NCBI RefSeq assembly: GCF_008254045.1
Contig: NZ_CP042425.1
Coordinates: 6,510,001 to 6,574,000, forward strand
Source: Limnoglobus roseus
GTDB taxonomy: Bacteria; Planctomycetota; Planctomycetia; Gemmatales; Gemmataceae
DNA length: 64,000 bases
Direction: 5' to 3'
Shown here: positions 50,589 to 60,113 of the stretch, in pieces
How positions within the stretch are numbered: position 1 is the stretch's first letter
Layout of the letters: every line of letters starts with the position of its first letter
Position numbers and translations under genes: made by a program
Notes under the pieces: generated by a model
What the model saw: the letters and a program-made list of their open reading frames with translations, nothing else
The model's database searches: none
Told to the model about the DNA's origin: nothing

Positions 50589-51452
50589 GTGGCAAATCCC
50601 AAGAAGCGCGTACCGGAGAATGCCCCCGGCGACTTCTTCGTGGACTCGACCTGCATTAACTGCGACACCTGCCGCCAGATCGCCCCGCAGGTCTTTTGTG
50701 AAGCCGAAAGCACTTCTTTCGTGAAGGCTCAACCCAGTGCAGCCGACCGGAGAGTTGCGCTGCGAGCGCTGTTGTCTTGCCCGACGGGTTCCATTGGCGA
50801 CTTGGGTGACGACGACGTGAAAGCCGTGATGCTGGACTTCCCGCTCGCCGTCGAGGAGCCGGTCTATTACTGCGGGTACAACTCGCCGAAGTCTTACGGC
50901 GGCAACAGCTACTTCGTCCGGCACCCGGATGGCAACTGGCTAATTGACTCGCCGAAGTTTATCGCCCCGCTCGTGAAGCGGCTGGAAGAGTTGGGCGGTG
51001 TCGCCCACGTTTTCCTGACGCACCGCGACGATGTAGCCGATGCCGACCGGTTTGCCGACCACTTCCACGCCCGCCGCATCATCCACCGCAAAGAGTTGAC
51101 GTCGCAGCCGAACGCGGAGGTCGTGCTGGACGGCGACGGGCCGTGGGAACTGGCACCCGGCTTCCTCGCGATCTCGACGCCCGGTCACACACAAGGGCAC
51201 TGCGTCCTGCTGTTTCGGGATCGCTTCCTGTTCGCGGGCGACCACCTGGATTGGGATCGCGATGAGCGGCACCTTGCGGCAATGGAACGGTACTGCTGGC
51301 ACTCGTGGCCGGAGCAAGTCGAATCGGTGAGTCGGTTAGCTGACTACCGGTTCGAGTGGGTCTTACCCGGCCACAGCCAGACGGTTCACCTCCCGGAAGC
51401 CGAGATGCGAGACCAGATCCGGCGGCTGACCAAGAAAATGCGGGCATCGTGA
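50589..51452 (+). CDS. Ferredoxin-metallo-beta-lactamase fusion protein
   Basis: 287 residues from GTG 50589 with AAGGAGA upstream. Residues ~15-75: single-cluster ferredoxin with CINCDTC and, further on, CPTGSI (four Cys, one 4Fe-4S). Residues ~95-270: an MBL fold: FLTHRDDVADADRF where the usual HxHxDH is changed to HRDDVAD, then STPGHTQGHCVLL, FAGDHLDWD and LPGHSQTVHL. The ferredoxin could give electrons to a metal site, as in flavodiiron-type MBL enzymes, but no flavodoxin part is present. Substrate unknown. Confidence 0.8.
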   Translation: MANPKKRVPENAPGDFFVDSTCINCDTCRQIAPQVFCEAESTSFVKAQPSAADRRVALRALLSCPTGSIGDLGDDDVKAVMLDFPLAVEEPVYYCGYNSPKSYGGNSYFVRHPDGNWLIDSPKFIAPLVKRLEELGGVAHVFLTHRDDVADADRFADHFHARRIIHRKELTSQPNAEVVLDGDGPWELAPGFLAISTPGHTQGHCVLLFRDRFLFAGDHLDWDRDERHLAAMERYCWHSWPEQVESVSRLADYRFEWVLPGHSQTVHLPEAEMRDQIRRLTKKMRAS

Positions 51453-51547
51453 AACCGCGAGTGAAGCAAGGCCCGATGTTGCGACCATCTCCGCAGTCTA
51501 CATCCCACGGACTTCGTCGAATTTCTCGACCGACCAAGTGAACTACG

Positions 51548-52558
51548 ATGATCGACAATCCACTCCCCGATTACAACGCGACCGGGCAGGACTTCAACAG
51601 TCGCGAACACCTCGTGTATTCCGGCCCTCCCATCATTGACATTCACGCGCACGTCACCATGACCCGTCCGGAGGAGAAGGCCGAAGGGGTCTCGAACGCG
51701 GCCGAACGAATGCTCGCGACCGCGGCCGAATTCGGGATCGGTCGGACGTACAGCATGTGCCCTCCGCAAGACATCGCGGCCCTCCGCGCGCGACTCGGGG
51801 CGGCCATTGCGTTCAACGGTATGATTTCAAAAAAGCCGGACGAACCCGACGACGCCGCGTACCGCACGCTGGATCAGTTCATCCAAGTTGGGATCGAAAT
51901 CGTCAAGCTCTGGGCGGCTCCGCGGGGTCGGGATCATGGCCTGTTGCTCGACGCGCCGTGGCGGATCGAGTCGCTGAATCGTGCCCGCTCGGCCGGCATC
52001 CGTGTCGTCATGGTTCATGTCGGTGATCCCGATGCTTGGTGGAATCACACCTATCAGGACGTGACGAAATTCGGCACGAAGGCCGATCAGTACCTGCCGC
52101 TCCGAAAAATGATCGAGATGTTCCCGGACCTGACGTGGATCGGCGCGCACATGGGCGGCGATCCGGAACACCCCGATCATCTCGAACGGTTGTTGGAGGA
52201 GTTCCCACAACTTCACTTCGACACCAGCGCGACGAAGTGGCAGGTGCGCGAGGTTTCGCGCCACCGCGACGCCGTTCGGTCGCTCGTGTGCCGCCATCCG
52301 GATCGGTTCCTGTTCGGGTCCGATCTGGTCACCGGGCACATGCACGCCCGCGACCACTACGTCAGCCGGTACTGGTGCCAGCGGACCTTATGGGAAAGCG
52401 CCTGGACGAGGCCAAGCCCCATCCACGATCCGGACTACGTTCCGGGGGAAGGCGAACAGCCCGGTCCCACGCTGCGCGGGGTGGATCTGCCGAGTGACGT
52501 GCTGAACAAGGTCTATTCGGAGAATGCGAGGCGCATCCTGGGGTTGCCTCGCTCGTAG
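51548..52558 (+). CDS. Amidohydrolase-family (TIM-barrel metal-dependent) hydrolase
   Basis: 336 residues, ATG 51548. IDIHAHVTMTRPEEKAEG (HxH), IVKLWAAPRGRDHGLLLDAP, RVVMVHVGDPDAWWNHTYQD, WIGAHMGGDPEHPDHLERLL, LHFDTSATKW and RFLFGSDLVTG are amidohydrolase-2 (ACMSD/dihydroorotase-like) landmarks. The substrate cannot be deduced. Its stop lies in a 30-bp perfect palindrome. Confidence 0.82.
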   Translation: MIDNPLPDYNATGQDFNSREHLVYSGPPIIDIHAHVTMTRPEEKAEGVSNAAERMLATAAEFGIGRTYSMCPPQDIAALRARLGAAIAFNGMISKKPDEPDDAAYRTLDQFIQVGIEIVKLWAAPRGRDHGLLLDAPWRIESLNRARSAGIRVVMVHVGDPDAWWNHTYQDVTKFGTKADQYLPLRKMIEMFPDLTWIGAHMGGDPEHPDHLERLLEEFPQLHFDTSATKWQVREVSRHRDAVRSLVCRHPDRFLFGSDLVTGHMHARDHYVSRYWCQRTLWESAWTRPSPIHDPDYVPGEGEQPGPTLRGVDLPSDVLNKVYSENARRILGLPRS

Positions 52559-52581
52559 ATGTGGTGCACCACATCTACGAG
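52552..52581. terminator. 30-bp perfect palindrome overlapping a stop codon
   Basis: CTCGTAGATGTGGTG then CACCACATCTACGAG, no loop. The TAG of the amidohydrolase gene (52556-52558) is inside the left arm. There is no T-run, so it could end transcription in another way, bind a protein, or be a mobile palindrome. It is the longest perfect palindrome without spacer in the window. Confidence 0.6.
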
Positions 52582-52748
52582 CGCACCACAATCGTCCGAC
52601 CTTCTCGACAGACCCGGCCGATCGCCAGTCTCCCCTCGGCAATCGACATGTCGAGGACGGTTTGTGGTTCTTGATACGTTTTGTAAGGTTTCGGTCGGGA
52701 CTCGGTACCCACATCACGCCCGTCGCTTACCGTTTCCCGGAGAAGTTC

Positions 52749-54101
52749 ATGTTTCGTCTCCCGTTGATGGCATTCCTTGGAGTGGCCGCCGTGACGCCGC
52801 TCGCGAAGGGCGACGACTGGCCGCAGTGGATGGGACCGAACCGGGATGGCGTGTGGGCCGAAACCGGGGTCGTAGAACAGTTGCCCGCGGGCGGGCCGAA
52901 GGAACTCTGGCGAGTGCCGATCGCGGCCGGGTACGCCGGACCCGCCGTGGCCGACGGCAAGGTGTACGTGACCGACCGGGTGCTCGCGACGGGTGCCAAG
53001 AACCCGGACGACCCGTTCGACGCCAAGGCGAAAATCGGCAGCACGGAGCGCGTCCAGTGCCTTGACGCCAAGACCGGCCGGCAGGTATGGAAGCACGAGT
53101 ACGACTGCCCTTACCAGATCAGCTACCCGTCCGGCCCCCGGTGCACGCCCACGGTTCACGCGGGCAAGGTGTATTCGCTCGGCGCGATGGGTGACCTGTA
53201 CTGCCTCGACGCCGGCACCGGCCAGGTGGTTTGGTCCAAGAACTTCCCGAAGGACTACGCCGCGAAGCCGCCCATGTGGGGGTTCAGCGGCCACCCGCTG
53301 GTGTACAAGAACCTGCTCATTTGCCTGGTCGGCGGAGAAGGAAGCGTGGCCGTCGCGTTCGACAAGGAGACTGGCAAGGAGGTTTGGAAGGCTCTGAGCG
53401 CGAAGGAGCCCGGGTACGGCCCGCCGACCCTCATCGAGGCCGGCGGCAAGCCGCAGGTACTGATCTGGCACGCGGAGTCGATCAACGGCCTCAACCCGGA
53501 GACCGGCGAGAAGTACTGGAGCGTCCCGCTCGCCCCGTCTTACGGCATGTCGATCATGGCCCCGCGGAAGGCCGGCGACCTGCTGTACGTCGGCGGCAAC
53601 GGCGCGAGCGCGGTGCTGAAACTGGACGCCGAGAAGCCGGGCGCGACGGTCGTATGGCAGGGAGCGATGGCCGACAAGCCGCCGAAAGCGAAGGGGCTGT
53701 ACCCGATCAACATGACGCCGTTCGTTGACGGCGGCACGATCTACGGGGTGGACCAACCGGGCATGTTCCGGGCCGTCGAACTCGGCACGGGCAAGCGACT
53801 GTGGTTCACGCACAAGCCGGTGATCGGCAAGGAGCAGGACGAAGACTTCAAGGGCTCCGGGTCAGGAACGGCGTTCGTGGTGAAGAACGGCGACCGCTAC
53901 TTCCTGTTCGCCGAGACGGGCGAACTGATCATCGCCAAGTTATCGCGCGAAGGGTACGAAGAATTGAGTCGGGCGAAGCTGCTGGACCCGAGCGGCGGGG
54001 CGTTCGGACGGAAGGTGGTATGGACGCACCCAGCGTTCGCGGACAAGTGCGTGTTCGTCCGCAATGATAAAGAGATTGCGTGCTTCTCACTCGCGAAGTG
54101 A
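52749..54101 (+). CDS. Secreted PQQ-like beta-propeller protein
   Basis: 450 residues from ATG 52749. Signal peptide (RLPLMAFLGVAAVTPLAKG), then WPQWMGPNRDGVWAET, ELWRVPIAAGYAGPAVADGK, and six or seven blades each with a GK-V-Y-[VS]-L/D-G-x-xTGxxxW motif (DAKTGRQVWK, DAGTGQVVWSKN, DKETGKEVWK, NPETGEKYWS, ELGTGKRLWF). No PQQ-specific catalytic residues visible. Probable extracytoplasmic binding or scaffold protein. Confidence 0.85.
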   Translation: MFRLPLMAFLGVAAVTPLAKGDDWPQWMGPNRDGVWAETGVVEQLPAGGPKELWRVPIAAGYAGPAVADGKVYVTDRVLATGAKNPDDPFDAKAKIGSTERVQCLDAKTGRQVWKHEYDCPYQISYPSGPRCTPTVHAGKVYSLGAMGDLYCLDAGTGQVVWSKNFPKDYAAKPPMWGFSGHPLVYKNLLICLVGGEGSVAVAFDKETGKEVWKALSAKEPGYGPPTLIEAGGKPQVLIWHAESINGLNPETGEKYWSVPLAPSYGMSIMAPRKAGDLLYVGGNGASAVLKLDAEKPGATVVWQGAMADKPPKAKGLYPINMTPFVDGGTIYGVDQPGMFRAVELGTGKRLWFTHKPVIGKEQDEDFKGSGSGTAFVVKNGDRYFLFAETGELIIAKLSREGYEELSRAKLLDPSGGAFGRKVVWTHPAFADKCVFVRNDKEIACFSLAK

Positions 54102-54411
54102 AGGCTGCACTGCTCAAACGGCGTCTGTTGCAGAACTCTCACTCGTACAACTGGATCCAGGCGGCGGCTTCGCACTGGCGCACGCCAGTCACGAAAAAAC
54201 CGTCTCCTCGATCCAGTCGAAGATGCGATACTGGGTGTGCCCCCGTCAGGTAATACTCACCCTCGGTGAGACATTGCACACCTTGGAAGACGGCGGCCCA
54301 CGAATGATTGATTCGGTCCGTTCTACGCCGTTGCCCGTCCTGCTCTCTCGATACAACACAACGAGAACATGACGGTCACAGAGCCGTTCGGTCGATCAGA
54401 AGGATTTCCGC

Positions 54412-55284
54412 ATGCGTTTTGCCATCATCGCGTTTCTCGCCGCCGCCTTTGCCGTCCCGACCCGGGCCGAGGAGAAGTCCTTCGACTCGAACGGGGTGAA
54501 GATCGCCTATCTCGACGAGGGCGCGGGGGAGGCGGTGGTGCTACTCCACGGGTTCGGCACGTCGGCCGCCGAGATGTGGACCAAGATGCCGTTCGCCACG
54601 ACGCAGTTCGTGACGGCACTCAAGGGCTACCGCGTACTCGCCCCCGACCACCGCGGCCACGGCAAGAGCGACAAGCCGCACGACCCCAAGCAGTACGGCA
54701 AGGCGATGGCCGAGGATGTGGTCCGGCTACTCGATCACGCGAAAGTGAAAAAGGCGCACGTCGTCGGGTATTCGATGGGGGCCATGATCGCCGGGCGGTT
54801 ATTGGTAGATCACCCGGATCGGCTGCTCAGCGTGACATTCGGCGGTGGTGGGCCGGTGCTTCAGCCGCCCAAAGACGCCGGGCCGATCAAAGACATGATC
54901 GAATCCCTGGAAGCGGGTAAGGGCATCGGCCCACTCGTGCTCGCCCTCACGCCTGAGGGGGACGAGAAGCCCACGGCGGAGCAGATCGAGCAGTTCAGCA
55001 AATTGCTCCTCAGGGGCAAGGACCCGACGGCCCTCGCCGCCGCCCTCCGCGGATTCGCCGAGCTCGAGGTCACCGATGCGGAGCTAAAGGCGGTGAAGGT
55101 GCCGGTCCAGTTCATCCACGGCAGCCGGGAGGTGAAACTCCTGGCGGAAGGGATCGCGGCCGTCAGAAAGCTGCTACCCAAGGCCGAGATCGTCGTGATC
55201 AACAAGGGCACGCACGCGGACACGTTTCTGACTGCGGAATTTCGCAAGGCAGTCGTAGGGTTCCTGAAGGCCCACAAGGAATAA
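54412..55284 (+). CDS. Secreted alpha/beta hydrolase
   Basis: 290 residues, ATG 54412. Signal peptide ending near TRAEE, then AGEAVVLLHGFGTSAAEMW (oxyanion region), LAPDHRGHGKSDKP, the nucleophile elbow GYSMGAM (Ser ~121), and the catalytic His in KGTHADTFL (~267). The lid segment ~145-210 is helical. Substrate unknown. The 310-base gap between 54101 and 54411 has no gene I would call; a minus-strand frame there reads ALVFQG...AWIQLYE for ~50 residues. Confidence 0.85.
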   Translation: MRFAIIAFLAAAFAVPTRAEEKSFDSNGVKIAYLDEGAGEAVVLLHGFGTSAAEMWTKMPFATTQFVTALKGYRVLAPDHRGHGKSDKPHDPKQYGKAMAEDVVRLLDHAKVKKAHVVGYSMGAMIAGRLLVDHPDRLLSVTFGGGGPVLQPPKDAGPIKDMIESLEAGKGIGPLVLALTPEGDEKPTAEQIEQFSKLLLRGKDPTALAAALRGFAELEVTDAELKAVKVPVQFIHGSREVKLLAEGIAAVRKLLPKAEIVVINKGTHADTFLTAEFRKAVVGFLKAHKE

Positions 55285-55321
55285 GAGTGACACCCGCCCA
55301 ATGCCCCGGTTCGATGCGGGA

Positions 55322-58300
55322 CTACATCAGCCCCACCCCCTGTTTCGCGGCTTCGGCCAGTGCCCTCAGGAGGTCCGCGGCTTCCACCGGCTTGACTAAG
55401 TGGCCGTCGCACCCCGCCGCACTGGACTGCTCCCGGTCGTTCTCCTGACCCCATCCGGTCAGGGCAAGGATGGTGATTCCCTTCCCCCACGGCTGCTCCC
55501 GAATGCGGCGGGTGGCGTCCATCCCGTTGAGCCGCGGCATGCCCACGTCCATCAGGATCACGTCCGGGCGGGACGCCTCGGCCGCGGCCACCGCCTCCAC
55601 GCCGTCGAACGCGGTCCGCACCTCGTGGCCCAACAGCCGGAGCATGTCGGCCATCGACTCTGCCCCGTCCCGGTTGTCGTCCACGACGAGGATTCGGCGG
55701 GCCGAAGTGGCGGGCGGAAGTTCGGTGACGGTCGGCCCGTGAAACTCCACCCGTTCGGCCTCGGGAAGAGAAACGGTGAACGTCGTCCCCTGCCCTTCGC
55801 CGGCACTGGCCGCGGTCACCGTTCCCCCGTGCATCTCGACGAGGCCCTTTACCAGGGCCAAGCCGATGCCCAGGCCGCCGGTCGCCTTCTCCACCGACCG
55901 GTCCACCTGGCTGAACATGTCGAAAATCGCCGGCAGCGATTCCGCCGGGATACCGATGCCGGTGTCGCGGACGGACACGACCACCCGGCCGGCGACCCGC
56001 TCGGCCGACAGCCACACGCGGCCGCCCTTCGGCGTGTACTTCGCGCTGTTGGTGAGCAGGTTCGAGAACACCTGGGCCATTCGAGTCAGGTCGGCGTCTA
56101 GAACCACCGGGGTCGCGGGCAGGGCCACCGTGAGTTCGTGCCCGGCCGCGTCCAGGGCCGGCCGAGCGGTTTCAACCGCGCTCGCGATCACGTCGGTCAG
56201 GGACACCCGCGCCCGCCGGAGTTCCATCTTGTTCCGGTTGATCCGGGAAACGTCGAGCAAGTCGTCGATCAGCCGGACCATGTGCCCAAGTTGGCGGTCC
56301 ATCATCTCCCGCGCCTTCGCCGACGCTTCCGGGTTCCCGGCCCCCAATCGCAGAACCTGGAGGCCGTTGCGGATGGGGGCCAGCGGGTTCCGCAATTCGT
56401 GCGCGAGGAGGGCGATGAAGTCGTCCTTCTTCCGGTCCTGGTCTCGCAGTTCCTGCTCCATCGCTTGCCGGTCGGTCACGTCGCGGGTGATGCCGGCCAC
56501 GGCCTCGACCTCCCCGTCCGCCCCGAGGACCGGCATCAAGAGGTAGTCGTAGACGCGGCGGCCGAACGTCCCGGCGAACGGGACCTCGCCCCGGAGCGGC
56601 TGCTTCGTCGCCCGCACTTGCTCGATTTCCCGGTCGTGCATCTCGGCGTGCCACGGCTCGTACCCGAGTTCCAGGCAGTTCCGGCCGATTGCCTCGTCCC
56701 AGGTCTTCCCCCACATCCGCAGGAGGCCTTCATTCGCGTACAGGAACCGGTGGTCCAACCCCCACACGTAAGCGAGATCCGGCGTGGTCGAGAGGACCGC
56801 CTCGTACAGCCGTTTCCGCCGCCGCGCCGCCTCAGCCGTCAGTTGGTCCAGAGCTTCCTCCGCCCGCTTCCGGTCGGTCACGTCGATCACCACCCCAGGG
56901 AACCGCACCGGCCGGCCTGTCTCGTCCCGCTCGACCTGACCGCGGGCGTGCACCCACCGCCACCCGCCGGCCCCGTCGGTCACCCGGTAGTCGGCCTCGT
57001 ATCGGCTTCTGGACTCGACCACCCGCGTTACCCGCTCGCCCACCCAGGCGCGGTCATCCGGATGGATCGAATCCATCAGGCCGGACAGCGGGCCACCGGC
57101 GACGGCCGCGGGCGGGACCGAGAAAAGCCGGGCCAGACTCGCATCGCCGTAGAACCGGTCGTTCGGCACGTCCCACGCCCAGGTGCCGATCGCCCCGGCC
57201 GCCAGTGCCGCCTCCATCCGGGACCGGATGTCCCGCAGTTCGTCCTCGAACCGCCGCCGGTCGGTCACGTCCTGCACCACCCCGTGGACCCGCAACAGCT
57301 TCCCGGCCGGGCCGTACACCCCGCGGCCGTGGGCGGTGACCCACACCGGGTCGCCGTCCGTCCGGTTCAGTCGGTACTCGATGTCGTAGTCCGTCCTCGC
57401 GGCGGCCGCGCGGGCGGCCGTCGTCCGTGCCCGATCCCGGTCGTCCGGGTGGATCAGATGGCGCAACTCTTCCCGCCCGTGCGGCACGCCGGGGGCGACT
57501 CTGTAAATCTCGCCGGCGCGGGGCGACAAGGTCATCTCGTCCGTCGCCGGGTCCCACTCCCACGTCCCCAAATCGCCCGCGTCCAGCGCCAGCCGGAGTT
57601 TCTCGGCCAGTTGGGCCGACTCGGCTTCCGCCCGCTTCCGATCGGTCACGTCGCCGGCCGCCCCGAACCACTCGACGACATTCCCGTGCGGGTCGAGGAT
57701 CGGGATAGCCCGCGAGAACGTCCACCCGACGGTACCGTCTACCCGGATGACCCGGTGCTCTAACTCGAAGGTCCGTTTCTCGCGAACGGCCGCCGCAACG
57801 GCCGCACCGACTCGCCCCCGCTCGTCCGCGGGAATGTACGTGTCGAGCCACGAGCGCGTCGGGTCGGCCGCGTCGGCAATGAACGCCCGGCCGCTCAGGT
57901 GCCGCATCTCGGTCCAGTCCGGGTTCATCCGGTACACCACGTCCGAGGTGGCCGTGACCAGCCCGCGGAACCACGCCTCGCTCTCCCGCCGGGCGTCTTC
58001 CGCCCGGCGTTGTTCCGTCACGTCGTGGAGGGTGCCGACCCACTCCAGCGTGGTGCCGTCCGGGCCGGAGATGGGGATGCCGCGAGCCTTCACGTTCCGC
58101 CACCCGCCCTCCCGCGCGCGAACCCGGTACTCGACGTCGTAAGGTACGCCCGTCGCGATTGCCGATCCCCAGGCCGTCGCCGCGGCCGCACGGTCGTCGG
58201 GGTGAACCACATCGAGCCAGGCCGTGTCGGTCCGCCGTTGTTCCTCAAGGGTCTGCCCGGTGAGCGCCTCCCACCACCGCTGAGTGGCCGCGAAGTCACC

Positions 58301-58462
58301 GTCCGACTCACCCGGCGCCCAGGACCAAACGGCCTGACTCGACGCCTCGACGAGCGCGCGGTATCGGGCCTCGCTCCGCCGCAGGGCCTCCTCGCCTCGT
58401 TGGTGATCGACCGGTTTGGTCGCCCCATTTCGGCCCGGGTCGTTCGCGTCGCTCACGGCCAC
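55322..58462 (-). CDS. Hybrid histidine kinase with five PAS domains and a receiver
   Basis: 1046 residues. Five PAS/PAC units, each ending in a DVTDR/DVTEQ motif (residues ~30-150, 155-275, 285-405, 410-535, 545-675), no membrane span, then HisKA with DFIALLAHELRNPLAPI (His ~687), HATPase with ANxxKYT, DTGIGIP and GGLGIGLALVKGLVEMH boxes, and a receiver with LVVDDNRDGAES, VILMDVGMPRLNG and the CheY-like Lys in GHLVKPVEAA. Cytoplasmic sensor with multiple ligand sites, and autophosphorylation followed by transfer to its own receiver. Its output partner is not in the window. Confidence 0.95.
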   Translation of the reverse strand: MAVSDANDPGRNGATKPVDHQRGEEALRRSEARYRALVEASSQAVWSWAPGESDGDFAATQRWWEALTGQTLEEQRRTDTAWLDVVHPDDRAAAATAWGSAIATGVPYDVEYRVRAREGGWRNVKARGIPISGPDGTTLEWVGTLHDVTEQRRAEDARRESEAWFRGLVTATSDVVYRMNPDWTEMRHLSGRAFIADAADPTRSWLDTYIPADERGRVGAAVAAAVREKRTFELEHRVIRVDGTVGWTFSRAIPILDPHGNVVEWFGAAGDVTDRKRAEAESAQLAEKLRLALDAGDLGTWEWDPATDEMTLSPRAGEIYRVAPGVPHGREELRHLIHPDDRDRARTTAARAAAARTDYDIEYRLNRTDGDPVWVTAHGRGVYGPAGKLLRVHGVVQDVTDRRRFEDELRDIRSRMEAALAAGAIGTWAWDVPNDRFYGDASLARLFSVPPAAVAGGPLSGLMDSIHPDDRAWVGERVTRVVESRSRYEADYRVTDGAGGWRWVHARGQVERDETGRPVRFPGVVIDVTDRKRAEEALDQLTAEAARRRKRLYEAVLSTTPDLAYVWGLDHRFLYANEGLLRMWGKTWDEAIGRNCLELGYEPWHAEMHDREIEQVRATKQPLRGEVPFAGTFGRRVYDYLLMPVLGADGEVEAVAGITRDVTDRQAMEQELRDQDRKKDDFIALLAHELRNPLAPIRNGLQVLRLGAGNPEASAKAREMMDRQLGHMVRLIDDLLDVSRINRNKMELRRARVSLTDVIASAVETARPALDAAGHELTVALPATPVVLDADLTRMAQVFSNLLTNSAKYTPKGGRVWLSAERVAGRVVVSVRDTGIGIPAESLPAIFDMFSQVDRSVEKATGGLGIGLALVKGLVEMHGGTVTAASAGEGQGTTFTVSLPEAERVEFHGPTVTELPPATSARRILVVDDNRDGAESMADMLRLLGHEVRTAFDGVEAVAAAEASRPDVILMDVGMPRLNGMDATRRIREQPWGKGITILALTGWGQENDREQSSAAGCDGHLVKPVEAADLLRALAEAAKQGVGLM

Positions 58463-58788
58463 CTCGATCGATCACGGAACGGCGTCTCCCCGAGCCGCCC
58501 GCGGCCGGCTGGAATGGGAGGCATTTTACGTGGTGAGCGAAGGATGAGACTACCCCGGATCCGAATTGATCACAGGGGCGGAATTCGCGATCCCGCCGCC
58601 GTTGGCAAGTTGAACGTGTGCCGAACGCCTCACGGCGGGTTGGCGGTCTACTACCCCGGCGGGAAGATGTGCTCAATGCCCGAAGGCGTCACGCGAGTCA
58701 GCTCCATTGGCTGCACACCGGGCGCTGCCACTTTGAGCTCCGATGGTTGAGGTCTCCGTGCAGCACGAGCGAGCGCACCCAAATCTAA

Positions 58789-58845
58789 CCCCGGGCGAAC
58801 GGGCCGCGGCTTGGGGGCCGGCCTGCGCCCGTGACCAACCCTCGC
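58789..58845 (-). repeat. 3'-end repeat, copy C
   Basis: Sense-strand form GGGCGAGGGTTGGTCACGGG, then CGCAGGCCGGCCCCCAAGCC, GCGGCCCGTTCGCCCGGGG, starting 12 bases after the stop of 58857-59471. Same orientation relative to its gene as copies A and B. The remainder of the 58463-58856 gap has no gene I can support. Confidence 0.6.
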
Positions 58846-58856
58846 CCACTTCGTGG

Positions 58857-59471
58857 TCATTTGCCGCGCGTCAAGGATTTGAGGGTCATCGTCTGCTCGA
58901 AGTCGCCGACCTTGACCACCGACTTCACCAGGCCGACGCCGGGGGCGTACCAGTACTTGTCTGAGAACGGCCCCCGGGCGTTCTTCCGCTTGCCCTCGAC
59001 CGGGACGGCGTTGAACGTCCCGGCCGGCGTCTCCACGTCTTCCGCCTTGCCGACGGTGTACGTGTAGGTGCGCTGCGCCGCCCCAGCTTCCGGGGTCGGT
59101 GAGAACTCCCATTCGTCGCCCGGCATAGCCGGCAACCGGAGTGTCGGCTCCGCGTCGGCCAACTCTTTGCCCCGGCGGGCGACGACCGACACCCCCTTCG
59201 CGGAGACGGCCGTCACGGTCACCGTGTCCGCCCGGTCCACGTCCGCGAGATCCCACTCCGTCGTGACCCGCCAGTCGCCGTCCTTCCCCTCGACCTTCGT
59301 GACCGTCTCGGTCGACTCGACCTTGCCGGCGTCGGTGGTGACGATGTACACCCGCTTCACCCCCACCTTCGTCGGGAAGTAGAGCCCGGCATCCTTGTCG
59401 GCCCCCTTTGGCGGTGGGGCGGCCACGGCCATGGAGACAACGGCGGGTAGGACCACGAGCGTGCGAAACAT
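58857..59471 (-). CDS. Secreted protein, third member of the FPTxVG family
   Basis: 204 residues, ATG 59471. Signal peptide (TLVVLPAVVSMAVAAPPPKG), then ADKDAGLYFPTKVGVKRVYI, LRLPAMPGDEWEFS, GKAEDVETPAGTFNAVPVEG, KYWYAPGVGLVKSVV and the end MTLKSLTRGK. Shares the start, TPAGxxxAxPV, WYAPGVGLVK and LKS blocks with the members at 43969 and 15351. Probably envelope beta-sandwich proteins of the same family; the copies differ in the middle, as expected of divergent paralogues. Confidence 0.65.
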   Translation of the reverse strand: MFRTLVVLPAVVSMAVAAPPPKGADKDAGLYFPTKVGVKRVYIVTTDAGKVESTETVTKVEGKDGDWRVTTEWDLADVDRADTVTVTAVSAKGVSVVARRGKELADAEPTLRLPAMPGDEWEFSPTPEAGAAQRTYTYTVGKAEDVETPAGTFNAVPVEGKRKNARGPFSDKYWYAPGVGLVKSVVKVGDFEQTMTLKSLTRGK

Positions 59472-59859
59472 GGAAGTGGCTCGGTAGGGTGGGGCGGACG
59501 TGCAATGTCACGGTACGAGCATGGCCGCGGGAGGCAAGGACGATGTGCGGCCAGCGGTGCGTGGCTGGCTTGGCAGCAGGTCGACGATCGTCCGTTGCTG
59601 TCAGAACAAGCCGAGGTACACTTCCCCCATGCCCGCCATTGCCCCGCCGTTACGTTGTGGTTAATTCGAGTCGCGTACGCCCGGAGGGCCTCGCATCGCA
59701 CGTTCATCTTCCCCATCGTCTCGCTCGCAGGCCTTCAAGACCGGCAACACCGTCCGGTCGTCGACCGTCCCGATCGCCGCGAACCGGTGCTGCGATTCCG
59801 CGAACCTCAGAGCCTCACGGAGGAACGGATCGGCCGGATTTGAAGCAACTGACCAAGGT

Positions 59860-60113
59860 GGTAAATACACCCCGGCTCGGTTTCACATGTCCTAAACATG
59901 TACCAACCAGCGATGGCGAGCGGGGGGGAATCGATGGCGATTGAGGGAACACAAGACACCGGCGGTCAGGTTATTGACTCGCCGGAAGTGCTTGACCCGA
60001 AGGCAATTGAGGGTGATCGAGGCCCGTCGAGGGCGATTGAAGTGAAAAGCCGCCTCAGAGATTTGAACTCTGGACCCCGGCTTTACGAAAGCCGTGCTCT
60101 ACCGCTGAGCTAA
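59860..60113 (+). pseudogene. Integrase C-terminal tail remnant running into tRNA-Thr
   Basis: The + strand frame reads TPRLGFTCPKHVPTSDGERG and, in the next frame, VKSRLRDLNSGPRLYESRALPLS up to 60113; this last phrase is the translated complement of the tRNA 3' end, as seen when an integrase tail overlaps the attachment site. No catalytic domain is present. It marks an older integration at the tRNA-Thr gene. Between 59472 and 59860 there is no gene I would call; a 69-residue minus frame at 59661-59870 is a weak candidate. Confidence 0.5.

Noticed and set aside
59661..59870. 69-residue minus-strand frame
   Set aside because: Somewhat protein-like (DPFLREALRFAESQHRFAAI) but no ribosome site and no coupling; left as uncertain.
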